The translations under genes were made by a program, and so were the position numbers. A DNA stretch of 64,000 bases from Ostreococcus mediterraneus (Eukaryota; Chlorophyta; Mamiellophyceae; Mamiellales; Bathycoccaceae), in assembly GCA_012295225.1 (NCBI GenBank), contig WMKK01000001.1:62001-126000 (forward strand), given 5' to 3'. Below are positions 30,653-42,899 of this stretch, piece after piece; position 1 is the stretch's first letter; every line of letters starts with the position of its first letter. A model generated the notes under the pieces. The model worked only from the letters and a program-made list of their open reading frames with translations, ran no database searches and had not been told where the DNA came from.

Positions 30653-30999
30653 GTCAGTTGATAGAACTTGATACACGCTTTCACACACATCACTTGCACA
30701 TCGTGTCTTGATTGGCTTCGTACACGATGTGTCTTCTAGAAGAGTCTCTGGCGTTTCTTCCGCGCCTCGTGTCTTTTGACACGCGGGGATGAAACGTACG
30801 CGATCGCGCGCGCGGAGGCGCGGGCGCATCTCACAACGATGCTGATCGTCTCAAAACAAAACACACACTTTAAGTTCCACTCGCACTTTGGCAAGGTGCA
30901 TTGTAATTCTAGTTTTCGATAAATTGCCAATATTGTTGTTACACTTTGCCGCGCTCGAGCGACGTCTACGATGTCTACCTAGGTGCTACTACTACCGCG
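30653..30999. other. Convergent 3' spacer, cyclin B / ligase
   Basis: About 347 bp between two convergent stop codons. AT content rises near both ends, as expected for 3' UTRs and polyadenylation regions. No gene or structured RNA that I can support. Confidence 0.5.
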
Positions 31000-32673
31000 C
31001 TATGACGCGTCGTCATCGATGACTTGCCTCAAGATGGCATCCATATACGTTTCACGCACGCGTGCGCGCGATACTTTGCCACTCGCGTTTTTGGGGATAT
31101 CATCCGTGATGAATACGAAGGTTTTGGGAACCTTGAACCGCGCTAGAGACTCCGCGCAATGCGCCTTGAGCGCTCGGATGGCGTCGTCGCGCGGCGCTTT
31201 CAAGCGCACCACCGCAGCAACGGCCTCGCCCCACAGCGCGTGCGGCACACCAATAACGACTGCATGCGCGACATTGTCGTGTGCGCATAACACACTCTCG
31301 ACTTCTTGCGGGGCGACGTTTTCTCCACCCGATTTAATCATTTCCTTGAGACGGCCGACGAGCCAACATCGACGCGCGCCGCCGGCGTCGATGACGACTT
31401 TTCCCAAGTCTCCGGTTGGGAACCACCCATCGACGTCAAATGTGGACGCGCGATCGATGCCTACGTATCCACGCATGACTTGGGGCCCGCGCACGAGGAG
31501 CTGTCCGGAGGCATCCGTTTTGATTTCTACTCCGGGCGCGGGTTCGCCGGCAAACGTAGCGTCCTCAACCAGTCGAGCACCGTCTGCGCGCATAAATGTC
31601 ACCGATGATGACGTCTCAGACATGCCGTACGCCATAGTGACGACTGCACTGGGAAAGATTTCGCGCACATCGCTCAAAGAATCGACGAGGCGACCACCAC
31701 CGATGAGAATTTTCTTCACCGATGGATACGACGAACTCGATGCGCGCGGTACAGCTCGTAACAACATCGTCATCATCGTCGGCACAGCTATAAATGCCGT
31801 CACGCGTTCGCGCGAGATGACCTCAAGCACTCGTTCTGCGACGAACTCCTTCATGAATATATGATTCGCACCCGCGACGAACGCCGCGTGCGCGCTCGAC
31901 ATGCCGCCGATGTGAAACATCGGCGCAAAGTGCAAAAATATGTCGTTCGTGTCGTATCCGACGCATTGAAGTTTCGCCGCCGACGCCGCGCAAATCCCTG
32001 CATGCGTCAACATCGCCGCTTTAGCCACTCCTGTTGTGGTACCACTCGTATGACAATACAAGCACACGTCTTCGCCACCTACGCGCCGTGTTGTGCGCTC
32101 AACCGTTTGAGCCAATCGCGCAAACGCTTCGTCATGCACATCCACACCTTCCGTCGCCGCGATGAGCTCTTCGGCGCGTATGACTCGAATTCCAAACCCA
32201 ACGGCGTCGCGTGCGCTCTCGATCCCATCCTCATCGCACACCACGAGCACGGCGCCGACGCGTCGCGCCGCGTCCACCGTCTCCGTTGCGCCCCAGCGCG
32301 AGCTCAACGGCGCCGCAACCGCCCCGATCGCGTTCGTCGCCAACCAACACGCGAAACCGATCACGCTCGGTCGCATGACACTCGCGATGACGACATGTTC
32401 GCCCTCGCGCCCGGTGGCGTGCGCTAAAAATTGTTCCGCGCACGTCGCCACGAGCGCTTGGAATGCAGCTCCAGACCGGCGTTTTCTATCGTTATCGTCG
32501 TCGACGAACGCGCACTCGCGCACGCACGGATCGAAAACACCCGCTGCGACGTTTACGCGCGCGTCCGCGTCTCTGCGAGCGGCGCGCGCGTCATCTGCGG
32601 CGTCACCGCCGTGAGGCAGCATCTGCGGGAGCGTTTCGGGCGAGCGTTTTTTCTGTAGCTCGACACCATTCAT
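31000..32673 (-). CDS. AAE14: AAE14/MenE-type acyl-activating enzyme (557 aa)
   Basis: ANL-superfamily adenylate-forming ligase. The P-loop (YCHTSGTTTGVAKAAMLTH), A5 (MAYGMSETSSSVTFM), A7 (GWFPTGDLG), A8 (RLKEMIKSGGENVAPQEVE) and catalytic Lys motif A10 (NASGKVSR) are all present. Details such as DIFLHFAPMFHIGGMSSAHAAFVAGANHI and VKKILIGGGRL closely resemble plant AAE14, the 2-succinylbenzoate-CoA ligase of phylloquinone (vitamin K1) synthesis in plastids. That assignment is by remembered similarity. No obvious transit peptide is seen. Its ATG is only 21 bp from the divergent TPR gene ATG. Confidence 0.8.
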   Translation of the reverse strand: MNGVELQKKRSPETLPQMLPHGGDAADDARAARRDADARVNVAAGVFDPCVRECAFVDDDNDRKRRSGAAFQALVATCAEQFLAHATGREGEHVVIASVMRPSVIGFACWLATNAIGAVAAPLSSRWGATETVDAARRVGAVLVVCDEDGIESARDAVGFGIRVIRAEELIAATEGVDVHDEAFARLAQTVERTTRRVGGEDVCLYCHTSGTTTGVAKAAMLTHAGICAASAAKLQCVGYDTNDIFLHFAPMFHIGGMSSAHAAFVAGANHIFMKEFVAERVLEVISRERVTAFIAVPTMMTMLLRAVPRASSSSYPSVKKILIGGGRLVDSLSDVREIFPSAVVTMAYGMSETSSSVTFMRADGARLVEDATFAGEPAPGVEIKTDASGQLLVRGPQVMRGYVGIDRASTFDVDGWFPTGDLGKVVIDAGGARRCWLVGRLKEMIKSGGENVAPQEVESVLCAHDNVAHAVVIGVPHALWGEAVAAVVRLKAPRDDAIRALKAHCAESLARFKVPKTFVFITDDIPKNASGKVSRARVRETYMDAILRQVIDDDAS

Positions 32674-32694
32674 CGACGCGCGCCCGCACGCGTG

Positions 32695-34455
32695 ATGGTG
32701 TCCGCCACCGCGCCGCGCGCGAAAACGTTAAAAACAAATATTCCACAGCGGCGCATCTCGTGCGCGGGGGAGTACGAGGCGCTCAAAGGCGAAGCCGCTG
32801 CGCTGGCCAAGGCTGGAGACTACATGCGCGCGTATTGCAACTATTCTCTGTGCATCGCCGACGAGCGGTTCGCGGTTATGGATGATGATTTGGCGTTTAC
32901 GCTGACGAATCGATCGCTGATGTCGTTGAAATTAGGAGATTACGATGCGGCGCTGCGCGATGGGCTAGGAGCGATTGAGATGGTGAGGTGTTGGCCGACG
33001 ACGGCGAATGCGACGCGACGCTCTCGAGCGATGGCCAAGGCGCTATATCGCGTTGGATGTGCGCGCATGGGCTTGATGGAGAATGAAAGTGCGATTGATA
33101 CGTTTAACAAGGCGCTGCTGATCGCGCCTGGGGATGAAGCGGTGCGCGAGCGGTTGGTGGAGTGCGTGAAGTCCGTGAGGATGTCGTATATCTGTGACGC
33201 GTACGCCGACGCGATTTCTGATGGTGAAATGCCAAACAAGGTTTCCCCACGCGATGGTAAGTGGTTGAAACCAGTGAAACCAGAGACATTACGCGTGAGC
33301 CGGAACGCCATGGCGCAAACGCTGCTTGATTGTGTTGTGGGGCATGAAGCTGATTGGCGTCGCGAATTCATCGACGTGTACTTGGCCGCAAAGACAAATC
33401 CCAAAGCACTGAGCAACATGCGCCGCGGTTTTTTGAGTGGTATCCGCGCTTGTGTATATGCGCACATTGGAAATCACGCCCAGGCGGTGAAAGATTATCA
33501 AGTTGCGTTGGCTTACTACCCTGACTGGGCGCGCGCGTATTTCGGCTATGCGCAATCCATCGAGCACGAGCTCATTCTCAACAACGTAACGCGAGTCGAA
33601 GTTGCGTCCATAAGCAAAAGGAATGGTGTATTCGATAACCTCATCGTCGACGCGCAAGTTGCTGCGGCGTTATGGACGAAGAAAGCTCTGGAGTTCGATG
33701 AGTCGAATGATGTGTACGCCTTAGAGTATCATCGACTCGCCGAAAAAGTATCCGACGCCATTCGTGAAGCGCTTACGAAAGGCGCGAGCGCAGCGTTGGA
33801 GTATCTCGATAAGGAAAAATGGCAAAATGCCCCAGAGTACATTCGCCCGAGGCCAAAGTACTACTACTTTTATGAAATGATGAAAGAGCGCATCTACGAA
33901 CATTTTCCTGAACTCCCGCAGCCGGTGATGGACAAGTTGTTGTCGCTCGACGCGGGTGAATTGGATTTACTCCTCCAATACCCGCGTGCCATCAAAGGCC
34001 AAACCGAAGAGTTCCTAGATGTTTACAAACGCGAAGGAGGGGAGTATTTACTCACGTACAAAACTCCACAGCTTTCCTGGGATGAAGTCAAGGCGCTCAA
34101 AGGCAAAGGCACGCAAGGCTTACTCCCCGGCGGCGCCGACTCACAACAATTCGGCGCCACCGCAGACGAATGCCAAGATCCAGGCTCGGGATTTGCCATC
34201 GAAAAAGACACGAACCACGCCATGATTGGCGCCAGCGGAGACGACGGCTTGACGCGCGAAGAATTTCTCGGCGCGCCCGCGCCGCCGAAACTCCCTCCCG
34301 ACCAACTCCGCGACGCGATAAATCGTCTCGGACCCGCGCCGTCGCGCGAGCAATCCCCAAACGCGCACCAGACCCGCGAGCTTCCGAATGTATCTCGCGC
34401 CGCGCGCGTGCTCGCAGCCACCGCCGAGGCGCCGCCGGGCGACGCCGCGCCGTAG
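32695..34455 (+). CDS. TPR-domain protein (586 aa)
   Basis: The N-terminus has a three-repeat TPR array: EYEALKGEAAALAKAGDYMRAYCNYSLCIA, FTLTNRSLMSLKLGDYDAALRDGLGAIEM and AKALYRVGCARMGLMENESAIDTFNKALLIAP. This layout is typical of chaperone-binding TPR clamps, and a later single TPR-like unit (HIGNHAQAVKDYQVALAYYPDWARAYFGYAQ) follows. The middle is helical; the C-terminal ~100 residues are Pro/Ala/Glu-rich and disordered. No catalytic domain. It is probably an adaptor, partner unknown. The earliest ATG is 32695; an AT-rich stretch ending CACAG at about 32750 hints that a spliced alternative 5' exon is possible. Confidence 0.75.
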   Translation: MVSATAPRAKTLKTNIPQRRISCAGEYEALKGEAAALAKAGDYMRAYCNYSLCIADERFAVMDDDLAFTLTNRSLMSLKLGDYDAALRDGLGAIEMVRCWPTTANATRRSRAMAKALYRVGCARMGLMENESAIDTFNKALLIAPGDEAVRERLVECVKSVRMSYICDAYADAISDGEMPNKVSPRDGKWLKPVKPETLRVSRNAMAQTLLDCVVGHEADWRREFIDVYLAAKTNPKALSNMRRGFLSGIRACVYAHIGNHAQAVKDYQVALAYYPDWARAYFGYAQSIEHELILNNVTRVEVASISKRNGVFDNLIVDAQVAAALWTKKALEFDESNDVYALEYHRLAEKVSDAIREALTKGASAALEYLDKEKWQNAPEYIRPRPKYYYFYEMMKERIYEHFPELPQPVMDKLLSLDAGELDLLLQYPRAIKGQTEEFLDVYKREGGEYLLTYKTPQLSWDEVKALKGKGTQGLLPGGADSQQFGATADECQDPGSGFAIEKDTNHAMIGASGDDGLTREEFLGAPAPPKLPPDQLRDAINRLGPAPSREQSPNAHQTRELPNVSRAARVLAATAEAPPGDAAP

Positions 34456-34719
34456 CTCAGCCGACCGAACGCGTCCGCGTGCAATATAAATAAACAAAAT
34501 CCGTCATTATGTTGACTTTGCGTCGCCGCCACGAAAAAGTGAGCGTCCCGCGGCAGTTCTGCGCGCGACGTCGTCGGCATCGACGTCGTCCGCGCCGTCC
34601 GTCCGTTCGTTCGTTCGCGCGCGTTTTCGACGCCTGTTCCACCGTCGGTATCGGTGCCGCTGCCGCCGCCGCCGCCGTCGAGCGATCGCGACGCGGGTGC
34701 AGCGCGCTCGAGAGCCGCC

Positions 34720-37700
34720 ATGGGGAAACCCGCGACGGATCCCGCGCCCGCGCGCGCGCCGTCGTCGCTGAATCGCGAGAGCGATGACGCCATGGCGTGT
34801 CTCACGCGTGATCCTGCGAAAATCACCCATCCAGTGAAGACGTTGGAGGATAAATTCGAGCTCTTACCGGCGTTTTTGAAGGTTAGAGGATTGGTTCGGC
34901 AACACATTGACTCGTTCAACTACCTCATCAACGAGGAGATAAAAAAGATTATACACGCCAAGGCGAATGAGCGCGTGACGTGTGATAGTGATCCGACGTT
35001 TTACTTGAAGTATACGAATATACACGTCGGTAAGCCGAGCGTGGAGGAGGATTATGTTGTGGAGGAAATAACGCCGCAGCAGTGCCGGTTGAGAGACATG
35101 ACGTACGCAGCTCCGATAACGGTGGATGTGGAGTACACGCGAGGGAAGGAGATTGTGACGCGAACGTCGAAGAACGGCGTAGGTGGGGTTGTGATTGGGC
35201 GTATTCCGCTGATGTTGCGGTCGTCAAGGTGTGTTTTGACCGGGAAGAGTGAGGATGAATTGGCGCGCTTGGGCGAATGTCCGCTCGACCCTGGTGGATA
35301 CTTTGTCGTCAAGGGTGTGGAGAAGGTGATTTTGATCCAGGAACAATTGAGTAAAAATAGAATTATCATAGATGTGGACAACAAAGGTGAGATAGGCGCT
35401 TCGGTGACCTCTTCCACGCACGAGAGAAAGAGTAAAACGAACCTCGTGGTGAAGCATGGCAAGTTGTACTTGAGACACAACACATTTGCGGATGATATTC
35501 CAATCATGATTGTCCTCAAGGCTATGGGCTTGGAAAGCGATCAAGAGGCTATACAAATGATCGGAAGCGATCCAGCGTATGCGTCGTTGATGGGGCCTAC
35601 TTTGCAAGAGTGTCAAGCGTGTGGAATTTTTACTACGCATCAGGCTTTGGAGTACTGCGGCGCCAAGGTACGCGTCGTAAAGATGCACACCGCGCGGCCA
35701 GGGGTGAAAGACTTTCGCCGATCACGCGTAGACGAAGCGCGTGATATTCTGGCAGGCGTGGTTCTTGCGCATGTACCCGTGGTGGCGTATGATTTTAGAC
35801 AAAAGTGCGCGTACGTTTCCATTATGATTCGTCGCATTCTCAACGCTATTATCGATCCCACTCAAATTGACGACAAGGACTACTATGGTAACAAACGTCT
35901 TGAGCTTGCGGGTCAACTTATAGCTCTGTTGTTTGAAGATTGTTTCAAACGACTCAACGCAGATTTAAAGCGCCAAGCTGACGCGGTGTTATCCAAGGCG
36001 AATCGTGCGACGCAGTTTGACATTCTCAAGTGCATTCGACAAGATACATTAAGCAATGGTTTAGAGCACGCGATTTCAAGCGGAAATTGGACTGTGAAAC
36101 GTTTTAGAATGGAGCGTAAGGGCGTCACGCAAGTTCTCAGTCGTTTGAGTTTTATCAGCGCCCTCGGTATGATGACACGTATCACGTCTCAATTTGAGAA
36201 GACGCGTAAAGTATCCGGTCCGCGGGCGCTGCAACCGTCTCAATGGGGCTGTCTTTGCCCGAGCGACACTCCAGAAGGGGAGTCATGTGGGTTGGTGAAG
36301 AATCTCGCGCTCATGACACACGTCACTACGGATGATGAAGAAGAACCGTTGCGAAGGCTCGTACACGCCTTGGGCGTCGAGCCCTTGACGTGGCTCGCCG
36401 GCGGTGAAATGCATTCTCCTCGAGGCGCGCACGTACTCATGAATGGTTCTTTGCTCGGCGTGCACGCGCAACCCGAGGCATTCGCGCATTCTTTCAGAAA
36501 ACTTCGCCGCGCTGGACGCATTGGTGAGTTTGTTTCTGTGTACACCGCCGATGGATGCGTGTACATTTCATCCGACGGCGGTCGAGTGTGCCGTCCGCTC
36601 ATAATTATTGAGCGCGGCGAGCCTTTGCTTACTCAAGAACATCTTGACGAGCTCAAGGATGGACATCGCACATTTAATGACTTTTTACGCGAGGGCTTGG
36701 TAGAGTACTTGGATGTGAATGAGGAGAACAACTCGTACATTGCGTTGTACGAAGACGAGGTGAATGACGAGACGACGCACTTGGAAATTGAACCATTTAC
36801 GTTGCTCGGCGTGTGTGCGGGTATCATTCCTTATCCTCATCACAACCAGTCTCCGAGAAACACCTATCAGTGCGCGATGGGTAAACAAGCGATGGGCAAC
36901 ATCGCGTTCAATCAATTGAATCGCATGGATACATTGATGTACTTGTTGGTGTACCCGCAAAAGCCGATTGTCAAGACAAAGACAATTGAACTCATTGGAT
37001 ACGATAGGCTCGGAGCTGGGCAGAATGCGACTGTTGCTGTAATGTCTTATAGCGGATACGATATCGAAGATGCAATCGTCATGAACCGCGCTTCACTCGA
37101 TCGAGGTTTCGGTCGGTGTACGGTACTACGCAAGTACGCCGCGCAGGTGAAAAAATATAGCAACAGAACGATGGATAGAATTGTCGGACCGGGTGAGTCC
37201 GATCGCGCCAATCAAACTGGTCGTATGCATCTTTTAGATGATGATGGTATTGCTGCAGTCGGCGGACGCATCAAACCGGGCGATATTTATGTCAACAAGC
37301 AGACGCCGATTAATACCCGTGACCCGATGGCCAATCCGCATGCGATGCCAGACGCTATGTACCGAGATAATCCACTGTCGTATAAAGGTCCGGCGGGTGA
37401 AACTGCGATCGTGGACAAAGTTCTTCTTACGATGACCGATGAAGGCCAGTTCAATATCAAGACCTTGGTTCGACAAACTCGCCGCCCAGAGGTTGGCGAC
37501 AAGTTTTCGTCGCGGCACGGTCAAAAGGGCGTTTGCGGTATCATCTTGGATCAAGAAGACTTTCCGTTTAGCGAACGCGGCATCACGCCAGATCTCATTA
37601 TGAACCCGCACGGATTTCCGTCGCGCATGACTGTGGGTAAAATGATTGAGCTCTTGGGTGGCAAGGCGGGTTTAGAAAGCGGACGGTTTCACGATGGTAC

Positions 37701-38229
37701 AGCGTTTGGCGGCGACACCGTCGAATCCATTCAGGAAACTTTGGTCGCTGCTGGATATTCATACAAAGGCAAAGATATGTTGCACTGCGGCGTGACTGGG
37801 GAAGCGCTTGAAGTGAACATATTTATGGGTCCAGTGTACTACCAAAAGCTCAAGCACATGGTACAGGATAAAATGCACGCTCGCGCTCGCGGTCCTCGAG
37901 TCGTGCTCACGCGCCAACCGACCGAAGGCCGCGCGCGCGACGGTGGTTTACGTCTCGGGGAAATGGAACGCGACTGTCTGATCTCTTACGGTGCGTCTCA
38001 GCTTATCCTAGAACGTTTGATGATTAGCTCGGATCAATTCGAAGCACAAGTCTGCACAAAGTGCGGTTTGCTCGGATTCCAACATCACATCACCGGGAAA
38101 AACGCGTGTACGCTCTGCAAGACCGAAGCCGAAGTCGCTACGTTGAAGCTTCCGTACGCGTGCAAATTACTTTTCCAAGAACTTCAAGCGATGAACATCG
38201 CTCCACGCCTCAGTCTAACCGAGGCTTAG
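34720..38229 (+). CDS. RPC2: RNA polymerase III second-largest subunit RPC2 (1169 aa)
   Basis: Forms the active-site half of Pol III, which makes tRNA, 5S and other small RNAs. The protrusion region [31 protein letters not shown] and the following [16 protein letters not shown] match Pol III specifically rather than Rpb2/Rpa2. Other hallmarks are the fork [22 protein letters not shown], hybrid-binding [34 protein letters not shown] with the conserved Lys/Arg, [22 protein letters not shown], and the wall/clamp zinc ribbon [19 protein letters not shown] near the C-terminus. The frame is open upstream to a GTG, but the ATG at 34720 is the first Met. The length is near the usual Pol III value. 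Confidence 0.95.
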   Translation: MGKPATDPAPARAPSSLNRESDDAMACLTRDPAKITHPVKTLEDKFELLPAFLKVRGLVRQHIDSFNYLINEEIKKIIHAKANERVTCDSDPTFYLKYTNIHVGKPSVEEDYVVEEITPQQCRLRDMTYAAPITVDVEYTRGKEIVTRTSKNGVGGVVIGRIPLMLRSSRCVLTGKSEDELARLGECPLDPGGYFVVKGVEKVILIQEQLSKNRIIIDVDNKGEIGASVTSSTHERKSKTNLVVKHGKLYLRHNTFADDIPIMIVLKAMGLESDQEAIQMIGSDPAYASLMGPTLQECQACGIFTTHQALEYCGAKVRVVKMHTARPGVKDFRRSRVDEARDILAGVVLAHVPVVAYDFRQKCAYVSIMIRRILNAIIDPTQIDDKDYYGNKRLELAGQLIALLFEDCFKRLNADLKRQADAVLSKANRATQFDILKCIRQDTLSNGLEHAISSGNWTVKRFRMERKGVTQVLSRLSFISALGMMTRITSQFEKTRKVSGPRALQPSQWGCLCPSDTPEGESCGLVKNLALMTHVTTDDEEEPLRRLVHALGVEPLTWLAGGEMHSPRGAHVLMNGSLLGVHAQPEAFAHSFRKLRRAGRIGEFVSVYTADGCVYISSDGGRVCRPLIIIERGEPLLTQEHLDELKDGHRTFNDFLREGLVEYLDVNEENNSYIALYEDEVNDETTHLEIEPFTLLGVCAGIIPYPHHNQSPRNTYQCAMGKQAMGNIAFNQLNRMDTLMYLLVYPQKPIVKTKTIELIGYDRLGAGQNATVAVMSYSGYDIEDAIVMNRASLDRGFGRCTVLRKYAAQVKKYSNRTMDRIVGPGESDRANQTGRMHLLDDDGIAAVGGRIKPGDIYVNKQTPINTRDPMANPHAMPDAMYRDNPLSYKGPAGETAIVDKVLLTMTDEGQFNIKTLVRQTRRPEVGDKFSSRHGQKGVCGIILDQEDFPFSERGITPDLIMNPHGFPSRMTVGKMIELLGGKAGLESGRFHDGTAFGGDTVESIQETLVAAGYSYKGKDMLHCGVTGEALEVNIFMGPVYYQKLKHMVQDKMHARARGPRVVLTRQPTEGRARDGGLRLGEMERDCLISYGASQLILERLMISSDQFEAQVCTKCGLLGFQHHITGKNACTLCKTEAEVATLKLPYACKLLFQELQAMNIAPRLSLTEA

Positions 38230-38506
38230 TTTGAAACACGTTGTAAAAGAATTGAAAAGTTTTAGCCACTAGCCACCGACCGCCGTCAGACATGTTGACA
38301 GCTCAGCGCCACCGACGCGCAAGCCTCACACTTTCGCGCGTAGCGGGCGACACGCTCGGCGCCCGCGTCGCGCGCGACGCATTCATTGCGCTTGCGTCGA
38401 CTTTCTGCATCGCCTGTCGACGCGCGCATCGACGTCATCGTCATCGTCAGTCGTCTGTCGGCCGGTCGCTGACTGCGTGCCAGCGCACTCGGTCGCGTAG
38501 CTCGCG

Positions 38507-41500
38507 ATGTCGTCGTCGTCGTCTACGTCGTGTACGGGCTCAGCGTGCGTGCGATTCGCGACGACGGATAGAGATATATATGTAGGGTACGTGCGTGACG
38601 CGATGCGCGATGCGGCGCGCGCGACGCGGCGCGAGCGCGAGGCGAGCTTGAGAAGTGGTCGTTTGGTTTCCCACGCATGTAGTCGACGGTTTATAGCGCA
38701 CGGTGGCGCGTCGAGCTCGACTGACGGGTGCTTCGTGTGACGCACAGTTTATCAATCTATTTCGGTATTGCCATCGCCGGGTTGCTGCTGTTTGGTGGCG
38801 GTCGGCACGTGATGCCTATTTATTTCGGACGCCTGCGGCTGCGGAACCTCACCGCGCCTCCGCCGCCGTTTATGCGCACTTATCACGATGCGACGAAGAA
38901 AGTGGGATGCGTGCGGCGAACGATGTCGTATTATTTTGGATGGATCCCACACGTTTTAAACGTGGACGATAAGACGCTGATTGCGACGGCTGGTTTAGAC
39001 GCGTTTGCGTTTTTGCGCGTATGTCAGTTTGGACTGCAGCTTTTTCTACCGTTGACAATTTTGTCCCTGACGGTGTTGCTTCCAATTCACAATCACGGGA
39101 CAGATTTGCAAAGGCAGCATGAGGAGTACTTGCTGGCGACAAACTCGACCGAGGCGTCAGCGTTGAGCGGGTTATTGTTGACCACGGTAGCGAATTTAGA
39201 GCCCGGACTGGATATATTTTGGTTGCACTGCGTGGTGATGTGGGTCGTTATTTGGTACACGACGTGGTTGCTGACGCAACACACGGCGACTTTCGTTGTC
39301 CTGCGCACGCTGTACTTAACGACGCGAGGTGATACCAATCTTTGGCGCGCGGTGCACCAACCGTCGTCCGTGATTGAACAGCTCCTCATGCAGGGCGCAA
39401 ATCAGAGCGCGGAAATTGATTCAGAAGAGTTGAAGCGATTTAAAAGTGCTGATTCTGACGATATCGCCGTGGTGCGCGATGCTCTTGCCGATATGGATGA
39501 GTTAGAAGAGGAAGCATCGCCTACGCTTTTATCTGATGCCGTCAAGACGACGAGAAGTATTCTGAGTTCAATCACAACCAAGGCGGACAGAATCGTGCAC
39601 TCGGTGAAATTTCTAGACAGGGAGGGCACGCATCAAACAACATCTAGTCCAACTCTAGTTCACCCAGGTGAAGGTCTAGATGATGCGAATGTGAAGTCCG
39701 TCAAGATCCCTTCGCCTTCGACTAAACTAACTCCAATGATGAGCTCACCTCATTTGACGACAGCGACGACGTCCACTCGACGCCTCACGCCGCCGCCAAT
39801 TGAGTCAAAAAATATAGCTCAAACGTTGAAGGGTGCAGGTGTATTGAAACCGTCGTTAACGACGCCTCGTTCATCAGACGCTGAAAAGACGAGCACATTT
39901 CGAACGCGTCTTTCAACGCCGACGTCTGCGGAGCTGTCTCGAGACGGCCCACTGACACCCGTTCTCGGCGGCGCTAGAACTGGTGACGCACCGTCGTCAT
40001 CGGGCGTGCGCAAGAGCATACGAGAGCCAGGTCCAGTCATAGAGTCGTTTCAGAACACATCGGATTCGATTGACGACACATTTGATTTGAGCATCAACCC
40101 GCCCGCGTCCGAACCTCCAACAGCGAACGCGCGCCGTGCGAGAAAATTAAGACTAGGCTCTTTTGGCTCGCTTGGACAAGTGCCGGCGTCGGTGAGTCAA
40201 GCGTTGCAAAATGAGCAGGCAGGTTTGCACAAGGTGACGTCCGTTGAAGATCTAGCGAAAAGGCAACTCATGGCGTCGGTGATGCTTCGAAACGATGGTG
40301 AACTCGCTACCAGCTCGTTTGATCTCGCGGAATTAACGAGTCCCACGGCTTCGCCGCGAAGAGCCAAGCATCGTCGCGCGCCGACGAGAGAAGATATCAT
40401 TACGGCTGGCGACGTTGCGCTGACGCCAGCCGTAAAGCGCGCATTAGCTCGCGTCAAATCATTAGAGGATGCTGGCGAGAGCGTGCGAGTAGGAGGTATG
40501 GGTGAAACTGGCGTGCAAGTCAGAGCAGAAACAGCCATTGCGCACGAATGGTGGTGCGGTTTAGAGATTACGAGTGAGCACGCCGATAGTCGCCGCACGC
40601 ACAAAAACATGCAATCAGAAACGGCAAGTGCGCCCCCAGTGGAGCAAAAGATGTCTTCTGGCGCCAAAAGCAGTCCACGAAATTTAGAGGATGCATTTTC
40701 GGCCATTGAAAACGAAGACGTTGATCCCTCATCTCCGGTGACACGCGCTTCACAGCAGTGTGGTGATTATTTGATTGACGCGCCCGCTGCGGTTCCAGAT
40801 GTTACAAGCGCGCGTACAGTCAATGCTTACGACATTCGTACGAAACAAATCGTGAGCGTTTGGGCGGCGAGTTACACCGTGCTCATTACTGATATCCCTT
40901 TTGTTCGCGGCGTCAACGATAACGGCGAAGAGGTGCGCGTAAGAGGTTTGCGCGAAGTGGAGAGCACGCTCGAATACATTTTTGGCGACGAGTTCCGTGG
41001 ATTGATTCCAATCTTCGATCACCGACCCGTCGATGCGCTGTTGGATAGCCGAGATGCGACGCGGAATTCCATCGCCAAAATTTTAATGACTCTCGCACGT
41101 GAGGGAATTTTACCGCAAACAAATACGTACAAGGACGACGCATGCGAGTGGAAGTTTGGTGCGAACACGCACATGGCATCGTACGTAAAATTAGGCTATA
41201 ACTGGGATATGTTTGAGGATCTGTTCAAAGATGTTTTAGAACCACCAAAGGGCATCAAATCACTCCCTTTGACGGAGCAGCTGCGCATATTAGAAGTGCA
41301 GCTGCGAGCCATCGATGAGGCCGTGGTGACGGTGCGAAAGAACACGTGGGAAGGTTCTCCTGGTCCATCGTGTTTTGCCGTGTTTGAAAATCAGGTAGCC
41401 GCGAGTACAGCGGCGCAGTGCGTGATTTCGCGCGCCACCAACCGCGTGTACAGAGCGTTTCCGGCGCCAGGACCAGACGATGTAAACTGGCAAACACTTC

Positions 41501-42735
41501 TGAACAAGACTGAGGATAATCGCGTGAACGCCATGATGGCGTGGCCGTTCATCTTGACTCTCATTTTCTTCCCAACTGGTATGTTCGCCACTATTGTCAC
41601 GAGCGTTTGTCAAGTTCAGAGTGATTCGAGCACAGCGGATATTACGGGATTTTTAGATTGGTATTGTTCAGACGACGCTAAGGTGTACGCAGGTTTGATT
41701 TCAGGTGTACTGCCACCCGTTTTGCTCACGCTCTGGGAAGTATTTGTGATTTCGTTTTACATGCTTTATTTGGTGCAAAAGCAAAATGCTCACGCGTCAC
41801 TTTCGGCAACAGATAGACGATTTCTACGTTTCTACTGGATATGGTCTCTTATTAACGTATTGATTGGTGGTATTTTCGGGGGAGCATTTAGTTTGTTCCA
41901 GACGACGTTTACCGCAAACGTGACATTTGCTGACGTTCAAACGAATTTTGGACGCGTGCTACCCTTGAGCAGTAACTTCTTCTTACTATTCATAGTGTTC
42001 CGCGCCATTTATTTGCCCGTTCAGCGATTGTTACTCCCACATCCCGGGGCCATTTGCATGGCGGCGGATATTTTCTGGTGCCAAAGGCGGGGCAAATGCG
42101 CGAGAACGCCGCGGGATAAGACTCTTCTGTATTCGCCTCGAGCGGTACGCATGGGCCGTGAAATCGGAGTCTTCATGCTCGTCATGCTTCTGGGATTGAC
42201 ATTCGTCTGCGTCGCACCGCTCATTCCCCTTGCTGCCGTGGTGTTTTTCATTTCAAACTTCATCATTTGGCGATATCACGTGTTGTATGTGTACGAACGC
42301 GGCTATGAATCAAACGGTGCCGTGTGGTTCACCATTACGCAGCTCGTCATTCTCTCCTTGCTTATCTCGCAAACATTTGTGTCGTGCGTGTTGTTCAGTA
42401 AGGAGGCGTACATTCAAGGCGCGGTGCTGTACGCGACGGTGCCGTATTACTTGTTCCATTATTACGGCATATTACGACGCAAGTACGGCGGAGCGAGTTG
42501 TTGGAGCGTTCCATTGAGCGAAGCCATGGCTGCACCACCGACTGATTTCGGTGGTGAAATTTACACGCATGCCGCGTTACGTCCAGCCGCGGAAGGATGG
42601 TATCCAGATATTGGTAAGGTATGGCGCGGATATCCCGGCGTCACCGCCAAGAACAACTCGCGCTCCCGCGGCGACTCCCGTGGCTTCATCCATCTACTGT
42701 TCAAATCTCGTACGAAATACGGCAAGGGCGCATAG
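38507..42735 (+). CDS. OSCA/CSC1 (DUF221) cation channel with long disordered insert (1355 aa)
   Basis: Hyperosmolality/mechanosensitive channel family. Exon 1 (38507-38586) joins exon 2 (38748-42735) in phase 2, with GTACGT donor, CTGAC at 38721 and CACAG acceptor. The N-terminal membrane helix (SIYFGIAIAGLLLFGGG), a second (CQFGLQLFLPLTILSLTVLL) and a third (FWLHCVVMWVVIWYTTWLL) precede the cytosolic domain with VLITDIPFV. At least six further helices lie between residues ~950 and 1290 (FILTLIFFPTGMFATIV, SNFFLLFIVFRAIYLPVQ, FMLVMLLGLTFVCVAPLI). Residues ~150-600, where plant OSCA has a short loop, are a Ser/Thr/Pro-rich disordered insert of roughly 400 residues. Confidence 0.85.
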
Positions 42736-42899
42736 TCAACGACGTCGCACCACCTAGATAATCCTAGCGCTGCATATTTAATACGCGATTCTGCATCCAC
42801 TAGCACTCCACATCCGCTGTCCCAGCCTCGAGCAACTGTCGCGCGAGGGGGCTTTCGCGACGCTCTCGAGCCCTCAATACGCGACGCCTCTCGCGAGCG

